From: Verrucomicrobiota bacterium
GTDB lineage: Bacteria; Verrucomicrobiota; Verrucomicrobiia; Limisphaerales; JAHDYP01
DNA: 64,000 nt
Direction: 5' to 3'
Assembly: GCA_023383055.1 (NCBI GenBank)
Contig: JAHDYP010000003.1
Coordinates: forward strand, 1-64,000
Shown here: positions 28,447 to 37,394 of the stretch, one piece after another
Layout: each line of letters opens with the position of its first letter
How positions within the stretch are numbered: the first letter of the stretch is position 1
Notes under the pieces: model-generated
Told to the model about the DNA's origin: nothing
Database searches by the model: none
The model's input: only the letters and a program-made list of their open reading frames with translations
Translations under genes and position numbers: made by a program

Positions 28447-28803
28447 ATGAAACAATTGCTGATGGCGCTGGTGTTGGTGCTGGGTGTGGGCATGCTGACG
28501 GTGGGTTGCAGCAAAGCGCGCAAAGTTGAAACCGACAAGCTCACGGCGAGTTTCGCCACGGCATCGGCCGAGGTCAAAGCCGAGGTGCAGAAGGCGCTGG
28601 GCGCGATCAAGAATCGCGATTTCACCACCGCCTTGACTTCGCTGAAGAAGGTGGTGGACGCCGGCAATCTGACCGAGGATCAGAAGCGGACCCTGAGCGA
28701 CACCGTCACGGACATCACGGTTATCGTGAGCGAGAATCCCCCCGAGAACGCCGATGCGTTGTTCGACTTGGTGGCGGACATCACCGAGGCGATCAACTCC
28801 TGA
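28447..28803 (+). CDS. Small lipoprotein, function unknown
   Basis: In-frame ATG 28447: MKQLLMALVLVLGVGMLTVGCSK lipobox. Confidence 0.75.
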   Translation: MKQLLMALVLVLGVGMLTVGCSKARKVETDKLTASFATASAEVKAEVQKALGAIKNRDFTTALTSLKKVVDAGNLTEDQKRTLSDTVTDITVIVSENPPENADALFDLVADITEAINS

Positions 28804-30238
28804 CCCCGGCCGTGGGGGTCTTCCGCTGGCGCAGGCTTCTGAAGAACTCGTAGCCCTCGCGACAGCGCCGGATAAAAACCTGCTTGTCCTCGAGCATGGT
28901 CTTCAGGATGCGCAGGATGGGTCGCGGTCTTAGGAAATAGCCGCGATAGAAGCGCTCCACCGCCTCGAAAATCTCCTCCCGGTCCAGTCCGGGATACTCG
29001 AGGGCACAGTCCTGAAAGCCGCCCTGCTGGAGGGTCGCGGCCTTGTCGCCTCGGGCAAACCAACCGTTCTGACGGGCGGTCTCGTACAACTCCGTGCCGG
29101 GATAGGGCGCGGCGAGCGACACCTGGATGCTGAACACATCCAACTCCTGGGCGAACCGCAGGGTTTGTTCGATGGTCTCTGGAGTCTCCACGGGCAACCC
29201 GAGGATGAAGGTGCCATGGATGATCACGCCCGCCTCATGACAGGCGCGGGTGAACCGGCGCATTTCCTCGAGGCCAATCCCTTTCTTGATGCGCCGCAGG
29301 ATCTCTTCGCTGCCGCTTTCGTAGCCGACCAGGAACAGGCGCAGCCCGGAGTCACGCAAGAGCTTGACGGTGTCGGGATCGACATTGGCGCGGCTGTTAC
29401 AGGACCAGGTCACGCCGAGGGGCGCCAGCTTCCGCGCGATCTCCCGCGCCCGCGGCAGGTTGGCGGTGAAGGTGTCGTCGTCAAAGAAGAATTCGCGGAC
29501 CTGAGGGAAGAGGGACTTGAGGTATTGCATCTCGTCGGCCACGTTTTGTGCCGAGCGCACCCGGTATTGGTGGCCGCCGATGGTTTGCGGCCAGAGACAG
29601 AAGGTGCATTGGGCCGGGCAGCCGCGCCCGGTGTAGAGGCTGAGGTAAGGATGCAGGAGGTAGCCTATGAAGTAGCGCTCGATCTCGAGGTCGCGCCGGT
29701 AGACATCCGCCACCCAGGGCAGCACGTCCATGTTGATCAGGAGATCCCGCTCGGGATTGTGGCGGATCTGACCGCTCGCGTCGCGATAGGACAGTCCATT
29801 GATGGTCGGGAACGGCCGGCCTTCGGCCACCTCCTTGCAGGTGAAATCGAATTCTCTGCGTCCAACCCAATCGATCGCATCCGAGGCTTTGAGCGTCTCG
29901 GTCGGGAGCACCGCCGCGTGCGCCCCGATGAATCCAATCGTGCAGTCCGGTCGCTGGCGCTTGATCGCTTCCGCCACCCGGCAGTCGTTGCGCAAGGAGG
30001 GGGTCGAGGTGTGCAGAATCACGTGATCGTAGGCCTGGGCCTCGCGCAGGCAGGCCGCGAGATCGATCCCATGCGGGGGACAGTCGAGCAGCCGGCTCTC
30101 CGGCGCCAGGGCCGCCGGTTGTGCCAGCCAGGTCGGATACCAGAAGCTGGTGACCTCGCGTCGCGCCTGGTAGCGCGCACCGGCCCCGCCGTCAAATCCG
30201 TCAAAGGAAGGTGGATTGAGAAACAGCGTCCTGCTCAC
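28793..30238 (-). CDS. hpnJ: B12-binding-type radical SAM protein, HpnJ-like (hopanoid biosynthesis)
   Basis: LFLNPPSFDGFDGGAGARYQARREVTSFWYPTWLAQPAALAPESRLLDCPPHGI...GRGCPAQCTFCLWPQTIGGHQYRVRS. Confidence 0.87.
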   Translation of the reverse strand: MSRTLFLNPPSFDGFDGGAGARYQARREVTSFWYPTWLAQPAALAPESRLLDCPPHGIDLAACLREAQAYDHVILHTSTPSLRNDCRVAEAIKRQRPDCTIGFIGAHAAVLPTETLKASDAIDWVGRREFDFTCKEVAEGRPFPTINGLSYRDASGQIRHNPERDLLINMDVLPWVADVYRRDLEIERYFIGYLLHPYLSLYTGRGCPAQCTFCLWPQTIGGHQYRVRSAQNVADEMQYLKSLFPQVREFFFDDDTFTANLPRAREIARKLAPLGVTWSCNSRANVDPDTVKLLRDSGLRLFLVGYESGSEEILRRIKKGIGLEEMRRFTRACHEAGVIIHGTFILGLPVETPETIEQTLRFAQELDVFSIQVSLAAPYPGTELYETARQNGWFARGDKAATLQQGGFQDCALEYPGLDREEIFEAVERFYRGYFLRPRPILRILKTMLEDKQVFIRRCREGYEFFRSLRQRKTPTAGVRS

Positions 30239-31602
30239 TGCGGCTTCGCTTCGGCCCGGCCCGGCTTGCGCATTTTTCGCAGCAGATCGTCTCGCTGGCT
30301 CGTGTCTCCGCCGCAGCCCGCCGCCGCGGCCGAATCCTGCCGCAGCACGGCCTTTGCCTCGGCCAGGTGGCCTTTGCCCACGGAATAACCGTTGAAAGCA
30401 TGGATGGAATCGCCGTGAGGGAAGCGTGGCGGCCGGGCGGCGAAGTTGTATTTGAAGTTTCTCCAGTTATCGCCGCGTCGGTAGTTAGTGCCCAGGGCGC
30501 CGCTGGGATCGTAGCCGCAATGAACCATGCAGTTTTCGCAGCGCGAATCGCGCGCCACCCCATCCACCACGCCGTAACTGTCCCATTGGACCTGCTCCAA
30601 CATCTCCCGGTAGGTGGGGTAATGCCCGTCGGTCATCAGGTAGCAGGGGGCTTTCCAGCCCCGGATATTCCGGGTCGGGATCGCCCAGGCGGTGCAGGTG
30701 AGCTCGCGTTTGCCGGCCAGGAACTCCTGGTAAACCGGGGTTCCGAATATGGTGAAGTGACGGGCCCATTCCTCGATCTTCGCGAACTTCTGTCGCGTCA
30801 TTTCGCGCGTGAGAAAGAACTCGCCAGGATCGCGTCCCAGGCGTTTGACCATGTCCTTCTTGGCGGCGTCATAATCGTAACCGGGCGAAATGGTGTGCCC
30901 GTCCACCCCGAGCCAGGAGAAGAACTTGAACATCTCCTCGAGTTCCCGGACATCGGTCTCGCGATAGACGGTGGTGTTGGTGGCAACCTGGAAGCCCAGA
31001 ATCTTGGCCATCTTCACGGCCTCGACGCATTCCTTGAACACGCCTTCGCGTTCCACGATCAGATCGTGCGTATACTCCAGCCCGTCGATGTGGACATTCC
31101 AGTAGAGCCACTGGCTGGGCTCGATGACGGGCCGCCCGTCCGTCTTCCCCTTGCGGATGACCTCGGCTTCCTTGTCGGTGATCAGGCCTTCGGCGAGCAG
31201 CCGGGCCAGCACGGGTTCCTGCTGCGGTTGGTGCGACGCGGCCAGATAGTCACGCAACTTGCGGCGCATGAACATCCCGTTGGTGCAGATGTAGACGATC
31301 CGGCCCTGGCCGAGCAAGCCCGCCACCAACTCCTCGATTTTGGGATAGATCAGGGGTTCACCTCCGCAGATCGACACCATGGGGGCGTCACAATCGCGCG
31401 CCGAAGCCAGGCAATCCTCGAGCGACATCATGTCTTTGAGGCTGGTGGAGTACTCGCGGATGCGGCCGCAGCCGGTGCAGGTGAGGTTGCAGGTATGCAA
31501 TGGTTCGAGTTGGAGAACCAGCGCAAATTTGGGAGTTTTGCGTATCTTATGACGGATGATGTGACGGGCGATCTTGGCCGTCAATGCGAGCGGGAATCGC
31601 AT
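30235..31602 (-). CDS. hpnH: Radical SAM adenosyl-hopene transferase, HpnH-like
   Basis: LQLEPLHTCNLTCTGCGRIREY; GGEPLIYPKI; ISPGYDYDAAKK; CTAWAIPTRNIRGWKAPCYLMTDGHYPTYREMLEQVQWDSYG; CENCMVHCGYDPS. Confidence 0.87.
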   Translation of the reverse strand: MRFPLALTAKIARHIIRHKIRKTPKFALVLQLEPLHTCNLTCTGCGRIREYSTSLKDMMSLEDCLASARDCDAPMVSICGGEPLIYPKIEELVAGLLGQGRIVYICTNGMFMRRKLRDYLAASHQPQQEPVLARLLAEGLITDKEAEVIRKGKTDGRPVIEPSQWLYWNVHIDGLEYTHDLIVEREGVFKECVEAVKMAKILGFQVATNTTVYRETDVRELEEMFKFFSWLGVDGHTISPGYDYDAAKKDMVKRLGRDPGEFFLTREMTRQKFAKIEEWARHFTIFGTPVYQEFLAGKRELTCTAWAIPTRNIRGWKAPCYLMTDGHYPTYREMLEQVQWDSYGVVDGVARDSRCENCMVHCGYDPSGALGTNYRRGDNWRNFKYNFAARPPRFPHGDSIHAFNGYSVGKGHLAEAKAVLRQDSAAAAGCGGDTSQRDDLLRKMRKPGRAEAKPQ

Positions 31603-31605
31603 AGC

Positions 31606-31824
31606 TTAATTCGATTGGGCGAAGACTCGAACCGGAGCACCCGGCAGGGCGGGGGCGTCAAGCAAGTCATTGGGAACGGTTTGGGGAGCGGTCTGACCGA
31701 GGCCAGGCACAAGAAACATCAGCGGGCTGACTGTCCCTGTGGCATTGACCCCGCTGCAGCCGGTAAACAGCGGCAGGCAGAGCAAAAAGATTGCCCCGCC
31801 CAGCCATCTCCAGCTTAATCGCAT
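31606..31824 (-). CDS. Small lipoprotein, function unknown
   Basis: MRLSWRWLGGAIFLLCLPLFTGCSG signal with lipobox; 72 aa. Confidence 0.65.
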   Translation of the reverse strand: MRLSWRWLGGAIFLLCLPLFTGCSGVNATGTVSPLMFLVPGLGQTAPQTVPNDLLDAPALPGAPVRVFAQSN

Positions 31825-31848
31825 GGCGGCACTATAGAATGACCCGAA

Positions 31849-32676
31849 GTGAACGCAACCAGGAATTTGGGCGGAGGCGGGGGGCGGACAGCTGCCATGC
31901 GGCGGGCTGCCGGGGGTTGGTTTTTGATTGGGTTAATGTGGGTCTTGGCGGCCATGGGGTTGGCCGGGGTGGGAGACCAGGCTGCGACCTTTCGGCACCG
32001 TGCGAAGCTGGAATTCGAGGCGACGCAGGGGCGATACCTGGCCAATACGAACAGCCTGGTTGCCGCATGGGGATTTGGACGAGCCGCTTATGATTGGGCG
32101 GATTTTGCCGCGAACAAGGCCGAGCGTGAATCGGTTGCCAGCCAGGGAGTGGCGGCGTGTCGGCAGGCCGTGTCGCTCGATCCGGCGTCGGGCCCCGCGC
32201 ATTATTATCTCGCTTTGAACCTTGGCCAGTTGGCGAGGGTATACCTGCTCAAAGGACTGGGGATTGTCTCGGAGATGGAGAAGGTGTTCCTGACCGCGCG
32301 GAAGCTCGATCCGTTGTTCGATTATGCGGGATCGGATCGCGCTCTTGGCCTGCTCTACCATCAGGCGCCCGGCTGGCCGATCAGCCTCGGCAGCCAGGCC
32401 AAGGCCAGCCGTCACCTCAACGAGGCTGTCCGGCTGCGACCCGACTATCCCGGCAATCGCCTCGCCCTGGCCGAATTCCTCTGGGAGACCCGTCAGGCGC
32501 GGCGGTTCGCGCAGGAATGGGAACGCATTCAGGAACTGATCCCGCGGGTTCAGGAAGAATTCGACGGTCCGGAATGGGAACTCAGCTGGGTCGAGTGGAA
32601 CCGCCGGGTTGCCAGACTCCATCCGCACGCCGAGTCCCTCCGGAACCGTCCTCCCCGCTATGGGAATGACCGTTGA
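31849..32676 (+). CDS. TPR-like membrane-anchored protein
   Basis: ORF track; N-terminal TM, helical repeats (CRQAVSLDPASGPAHYYLALNLGQLAR). Confidence 0.75.
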   Translation: MNATRNLGGGGGRTAAMRRAAGGWFLIGLMWVLAAMGLAGVGDQAATFRHRAKLEFEATQGRYLANTNSLVAAWGFGRAAYDWADFAANKAERESVASQGVAACRQAVSLDPASGPAHYYLALNLGQLARVYLLKGLGIVSEMEKVFLTARKLDPLFDYAGSDRALGLLYHQAPGWPISLGSQAKASRHLNEAVRLRPDYPGNRLALAEFLWETRQARRFAQEWERIQELIPRVQEEFDGPEWELSWVEWNRRVARLHPHAESLRNRPPRYGNDR

Positions 32677-33109
32677 CTCGGCCCGGGTGGGACCTTTTAC
32701 TGCCCGTGTGCGCTTGAGCGTGGCCAGTCTGTTGATCTCCGCGGTGCTATGCGGCTGCGCCGCCCCGCCTCCGGGGGGAACTGTCTCTGGCAACCCCAGC
32801 CGGGTCTCGCCTCGACCGGCTTTCTCGACCCCGGCAGTTCCCGAGCGGGGGTCGGCGACGCCGGCAGAGCCCGGGGTGCGGATGGATCGTCGAGTTTCCG
32901 GGCGGGTGGTATCGGTTAATCCGGCCCTGCGCTTCGTGGTGATGGACTTTCCCGTGTGGCAGATGCCCGCGCTGGATCAACGTCTGAACATCTACCGGAA
33001 CGAGCAGAAGATCGGCGAGGTGAAGGTCACCGGTCCGACTCGCGACACCACGGTGGCAGGCGACCTGGTGGCGGGGGAGGCGCGGTTGGGCGACGAAGTG
33101 CGAGAGTAG
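32660..33109 (+). CDS. Putative lipoprotein
   Basis: In-frame ATG 32660; hydrophobic signal with VLCGC lipobox; C-terminal beta-rich domain (VSGRVVSVNPALRFVVMDFPV). Confidence 0.7.
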   Translation: MGMTVDSARVGPFTARVRLSVASLLISAVLCGCAAPPPGGTVSGNPSRVSPRPAFSTPAVPERGSATPAEPGVRMDRRVSGRVVSVNPALRFVVMDFPVWQMPALDQRLNIYRNEQKIGEVKVTGPTRDTTVAGDLVAGEARLGDEVRE

Positions 33110-33119
33110 GCACACTACG

Positions 33120-33425
33120 CTAGCCCTGATCGGCAGCCCGGCGGCCAGGCCGTTTTTGATAGGGGGAGTGCAGGTTAAAGTAAATCCCGCAGAGCGGCCG
33201 ATCCCGCTCGGTTTGGCTCAGGATGATCGTGACCTGTTTGTCGAGAGCGATGCCGTGACGGAGGCTGGGTCCACGGTTCAAGTAGGCTTTGACGGCTTTT
33301 TCCATCAGCCGGCCCAGCGCCAACTCACAATCTTCCGGGGTCTTGTCCAGGCAAACGATGTACTTCTGGAAGACATTGAGAGCTTCAGCCATCTCTTCCC
33401 TGAACATTGCAGCCGACAATTCCAT
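33120..33425 (-). CDS. Hypothetical protein (101 aa)
   Basis: ORF track only. Confidence 0.5.
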   Translation of the reverse strand: MELSAAMFREEMAEALNVFQKYIVCLDKTPEDCELALGRLMEKAVKAYLNRGPSLRHGIALDKQVTIILSQTERDRPLCGIYFNLHSPYQKRPGRRAADQG

Positions 33426-33475
33426 GCGCGGAGCCTAGCCGCCTCCCAGCCGGGATGCAACGCGATCTGTAGTAA

Positions 33476-34156
33476 CTAGCTGCGGTCACCGAACAAGGCG
33501 GTGCCCAACCTCACCAGGGTGGCGCCCTCCTCGATGGCCACTTCGAAGTCGCCCGACATCCCCATGCTCAACTCGGACAGCGGTGCTCCCAGAATCGAGC
33601 CGCACTCCGCCTGGAGCTTCCGCAAACGGCGAAAAACCGGCCGCGCTTTCTCCGGGTCCGGCGACCACGGGGCCATGGTCATCAAGCCGTGAATTTCGAG
33701 CCGTCGGAATCGATTCAGCTCGGGCAACTCGGCCAGCAGTTGTGCCGGGGCGTAGCCGTATTTCGAGGCTTCTCCAGCCACGTTCACTTCGAGCAGAATC
33801 CTGATGGTCTTGGCCGCGCGCTCCGCGCAACGATCCAACTCGGCCGCCAGATGGAGGCTATCGACGCTGTGGATCAAGTCGAACAGTCGGACCGCCTCGC
33901 GGCATTTATTGGTCTGCAGGTGGCCGATCATATGCCAACGAAGCCGGTTGGGGCAGAGGGAGATCTTGGCCTTCGCCTCCTGGATCCGGTTTTCGCCAAA
34001 GATAGTCAGCCCCAACTCCGCCGCCGCCCGCACCGTTTCGGGCGGTTGCCCTTTGCTCACGGAGACCAAGGTCACCGTGTCGATCCCGCGGCCGGCTCGT
34101 TCGCAAGCCGCAGCCAGCTTCGACCGGATTCGGTCAAGGTTTGCCCGCACGTCCAT
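33476..34156 (-). CDS. yggS: YggS/PLPBP-family PLP homeostasis protein
   Basis: ENRIQEAKAKI...RWHMIGHLQTNK...LLEVNVAGEASKYG...GLMTMAP...LSMGMSGDFEVAIEEGATLVRLGTALFG. Confidence 0.95.
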   Translation of the reverse strand: MDVRANLDRIRSKLAAACERAGRGIDTVTLVSVSKGQPPETVRAAAELGLTIFGENRIQEAKAKISLCPNRLRWHMIGHLQTNKCREAVRLFDLIHSVDSLHLAAELDRCAERAAKTIRILLEVNVAGEASKYGYAPAQLLAELPELNRFRRLEIHGLMTMAPWSPDPEKARPVFRRLRKLQAECGSILGAPLSELSMGMSGDFEVAIEEGATLVRLGTALFGDRS

Positions 34157-34291
34157 GGCGATTCGGTAGCATGACTGGGGCGGAAAGGCGAGCAAGAGAA
34201 GTGGCGCTTGGTGGCAATGACAATGCAACGGCAATGCGAACCTGGTGAGTCGATTGTCAGTTTATGTCGTAAAATGTTGTAGATCAATGCT

Positions 34292-34936
34292 ATGGCTCTG
34301 GTGTTGATACTGGCATGTCGATTGCCATCCTCCAATTATTCGAATCCTTGGACGCATCAAGAACTGTCCGCACTTATCGCTATGAGCAGGCACCTCGGCT
34401 ACCCGGACCAACATCATCTCGACGCCGCGATGGGTTGGTTGATGTTGGATAATCCTGAAAACGCGAGGATTGAGGCCGACAAGATCTCGCTTTTGGGGCG
34501 ACTGATGCCGGAGACGATGGTCTTGCGGTGGCAGATATTCGCGCGGTTGACGCTTTGGGATCAGGCGTTGCATGTGGCAGAAGTGTGCACGCGGATTTGC
34601 CCGGGTCAGGCCGCGGGGTGGCTCTGTCTGGCCTATGCTCATTACCGCCTCGATCAGCCCAGGAAAGCCTGGGAAGTCTTGCTCGCGAAAGTCTCCCTGT
34701 TCCCGAACATGCGTGGGGTGCCCTACCTGCTGGCCTGCTTTGCCTCGAGGGCGGGTATGAACCAGGAAGCTGATACTTGGCTGGCGCGATCCGCAGCCAT
34801 GGGCGGGCCAAGCCAGATCAAGGATGGCCCGCTTGAGGAAGGCGACCTGTTGCTGTCCGGCGCCGAACCCGCCCCGGCGCGGGCATCGGATGGTGTCGTT
34901 GATTCCCGTCGGCCAACTCAACTGGGCAAACACTGA
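34292..34936 (+). CDS. TPR-like hypothetical protein
   Basis: ORF track; LTLWDQALHVAEVCTRICPGQAAGWLCLAYAHYRLDQPRKAWEVLL. Confidence 0.7.
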   Translation: MALVLILACRLPSSNYSNPWTHQELSALIAMSRHLGYPDQHHLDAAMGWLMLDNPENARIEADKISLLGRLMPETMVLRWQIFARLTLWDQALHVAEVCTRICPGQAAGWLCLAYAHYRLDQPRKAWEVLLAKVSLFPNMRGVPYLLACFASRAGMNQEADTWLARSAAMGGPSQIKDGPLEEGDLLLSGAEPAPARASDGVVDSRRPTQLGKH

Positions 34937-34997
34937 GATTGGGCTCGCGGTTTACTTCCCGCTTTCCCTCGCCTCGAGTTTGTCTAAGGATAGCCGG

Positions 34998-35426
34998 GTG
35001 AGCGAACGCTGCTGGCTGGTCAAACAGGAACCCACCGACTATCCGTGGTCGAAGTTTTTCCGGGACAAATCCACTGCCTGGACGGGGGTCCGCAATTTTC
35101 AGGCGCGGAATCATCTGCGAGCGATGGCGCCGGGCGATTGGGTTTTGTATTACCACAGCGGGTCGGATAGGGCCGTGGTGGGACTGGCGAAGGTCAAGCG
35201 CGGCGCCTACGCCGACCCCACTGCCAGGGAAGGCGATTGGTCTGCCGTTGACCTCGAGGCGACCTGTGCCCTGGCCGAGCCTGTGGCCCTGGCGGCCATC
35301 AAGCAGGACCCGGTCCTGCAAACCATGGAACTGATCCGCCTGTCACGTCTCTCGGTATCGTCGGTAACCCACGCCCAGTTTCGCCGGTTGCTTGCCCTGT
35401 CCCGAACCGTCTTGCCGACCTCATGA
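34998..35426 (+). CDS. EVE-domain protein (thymocyte nuclear protein-like)
   Basis: GTG start at 34998: VSERCWLVKQEPTDYPWSKF...WTGVRNFQARNHLRAMAPGDWVLYYHSGSDRAVVGLAKV. Confidence 0.88.
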   Translation: MSERCWLVKQEPTDYPWSKFFRDKSTAWTGVRNFQARNHLRAMAPGDWVLYYHSGSDRAVVGLAKVKRGAYADPTAREGDWSAVDLEATCALAEPVALAAIKQDPVLQTMELIRLSRLSVSSVTHAQFRRLLALSRTVLPTS

Positions 35427-36142
35427 AATCAACGCCGCATTCGACTCCCGCCGATTCTCCGGTGAAGGCCGCCCCCGTCACGGGGCCAACCGGTCCGTTC
35501 ACTGACGGATTGCGGGCGGTCATCTTCGACATGGACGGCGTGATCATCGACAGCGAGCCTTTGCACGAGCAGGCGTTCCGCGATGTGTTCGATGAGATGG
35601 GCTACGGACAGACGCACGGCGTGCATTTCCCCGATTACTATGGACGCTCCGACGAAGCGCTTTGGGAGGACTTCGTCCGCCGCCATCGGCCGCCCCAGCC
35701 ATTCACCGCGTTGATGGCGATGAAACGGCGGCGCCTGATTGACCTGATTCGCCGCGATCAACCCATCTTCGAGGGTTTGCCCGACCTGGTGGCCAGACTC
35801 GCCGCCCGCTTCCCCCTCGCCGTTGCCTCCGGGTCCCCGCACCCGGTCATCGACGAGGTGCTGGCGATGGAAGGATTACATCGGTTCTTCAGCGCGGTGG
35901 TCAGCGTGACCGATGTGGGCCGGCCGAAGCCCGCGCCCGATGTTTTTCTGCGGGCCGCCGAACTGCTGGGCATGGCTCCGGGAGAGTGTTGTGTGATCGA
36001 AGATTCAGCCGTGGGAGTCACGTCCGCGCGGAGCGCGGGTATGAGGGCCATCGCGATCACCAATTCGTTGCCGGCCGATCAACTCGCCCACGCCACGCGG
36101 GTCGTCGACACGTACGAACAGATCGAGGCGCTGTTGCTTTGA
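35423..36142 (+). CDS. HAD-family phosphatase (beta-phosphoglucomutase-like)
   Basis: AVIFDMDGVIIDSEPLHEQAF; LAVASGSPH; VGRPKPAPDVFLRAAELLG; CCVIEDSAVGVTSARSAGM. Confidence 0.93.
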   Translation: MKSTPHSTPADSPVKAAPVTGPTGPFTDGLRAVIFDMDGVIIDSEPLHEQAFRDVFDEMGYGQTHGVHFPDYYGRSDEALWEDFVRRHRPPQPFTALMAMKRRRLIDLIRRDQPIFEGLPDLVARLAARFPLAVASGSPHPVIDEVLAMEGLHRFFSAVVSVTDVGRPKPAPDVFLRAAELLGMAPGECCVIEDSAVGVTSARSAGMRAIAITNSLPADQLAHATRVVDTYEQIEALLL

Positions 36143-36262
36143 CGAAATGATCGTCCCGCCGAGAAGTCCCCGGATCACCCATCCACCACGCGACCGCGGA
36201 TTAGGGAAAACCGACATGGACCGCTGCAGCCCATCAACTGTGGTTTTCCGCGGGTGAAGACT

Positions 36263-37357
36263 TCAGAGTTTCCGATGATCGACCGGGCCCGACGGGATTT
36301 CGCGGGGCGCATGGACCAGGAGATGTTTGAGGTCCGAGACAAAGCGGTCGACATCTTCCTCGCGGGTGTCCCAGGCGCACATGAGCCGGCAGCCGCCGGC
36401 GCCGATGAAGGTGTAGAATTTCCAGCCTTTCTGGCGGAGGGCATGGATGACGTGGGGCGGGAGGTCCGCGAAAACCGCGTTGGCCTGGGTCGGGAAGAGG
36501 ATTTTGACTTCGGGCAGACCGGCGAGGGCGTCGTGAAGTCGCCGGGCCATGGCGTTGGCCTGGCCGGCGTGCCGGAGCCAGGCGCCGTCCTTGAGCATGC
36601 CGACCCAGGGGGCGGCGAGGAACCGCATTTTGGAGCAGAGCTGGCCGGATTGTTTGCAGCGGTAGTCGAACTCGGCGGCGAGCTCGCGGTTGAAAAAGAC
36701 GACGGCGTCGCCCACGTTCGTTCCATTCTTGGTGCCGCCGAAGCAGAGCACATCCACGCCGGCCTGCCAGGTGATTTCCTTGGGCTTCGCGTTGAGGGAG
36801 GCGACGGCATTGGCGAAGCGGGCGCCGTCCATGTGCAGGGCTAGGCGGAACTGTTTGGTTTTGGCCCAGATGGCCTTGATTTCCTCGACGCTGTAGACGG
36901 TGCCCACCTCCGTTGCCTGGGTGATGCTCACGGCGCGGGGCTTGGGATAATGGATGTCGGTTCGCTTACGCACCAGTCGTTCGATGCCGGCCGGGTCGAG
37001 CTTGCCGTTGACGCCGGGGACTTGCAGCACTTTCATGCCGTTCGAGAAGAACTCGGGGGCCCCGCATTCGTCGGTTTCGACGTGGGCCAGTTCGTGGCAG
37101 AGCACGCTGTGGTAGGACTGGCCGGTGGAGGCGAGGGCGAGGGAATTGGCGGCGGTTCCGTTGAAGACGAAGAAGACTTCGCAGGCGGTTTCGAAGAGGT
37201 CGCGGATCAGGTCGGCGGCCCGGGCGGTCCAGGGATCGTCGCCGTAACTGACCGCGTGATCGCGGTTGGCTTCGGCGAGGGCGTCCCAGGCTTCGGGGCA
37301 GATGCCCGCGTAATTGTCGCTGGCGAAGTGACGGCGGATTTCGGTTTCGGCATTCAT
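36263..37357 (-). CDS. Low-specificity L-threonine aldolase / beta-eliminating lyase family
   Basis: RHFASDNYAGICPEAWDAL; LHMDGARFANAVASL; CFGGTKNGTNVGDAVVFF. Confidence 0.92.
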   Translation of the reverse strand: MNAETEIRRHFASDNYAGICPEAWDALAEANRDHAVSYGDDPWTARAADLIRDLFETACEVFFVFNGTAANSLALASTGQSYHSVLCHELAHVETDECGAPEFFSNGMKVLQVPGVNGKLDPAGIERLVRKRTDIHYPKPRAVSITQATEVGTVYSVEEIKAIWAKTKQFRLALHMDGARFANAVASLNAKPKEITWQAGVDVLCFGGTKNGTNVGDAVVFFNRELAAEFDYRCKQSGQLCSKMRFLAAPWVGMLKDGAWLRHAGQANAMARRLHDALAGLPEVKILFPTQANAVFADLPPHVIHALRQKGWKFYTFIGAGGCRLMCAWDTREEDVDRFVSDLKHLLVHAPREIPSGPVDHRKL

Positions 37358-37394
37358 GGTGACTGGTGCGGGATTCTGGCGGACGCGCTGCGGG

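Noticed and set aside
30367-31818. 483-aa plus-strand ORF
   Set aside because: Antisense to hpnH, which has clear radical SAM motifs.
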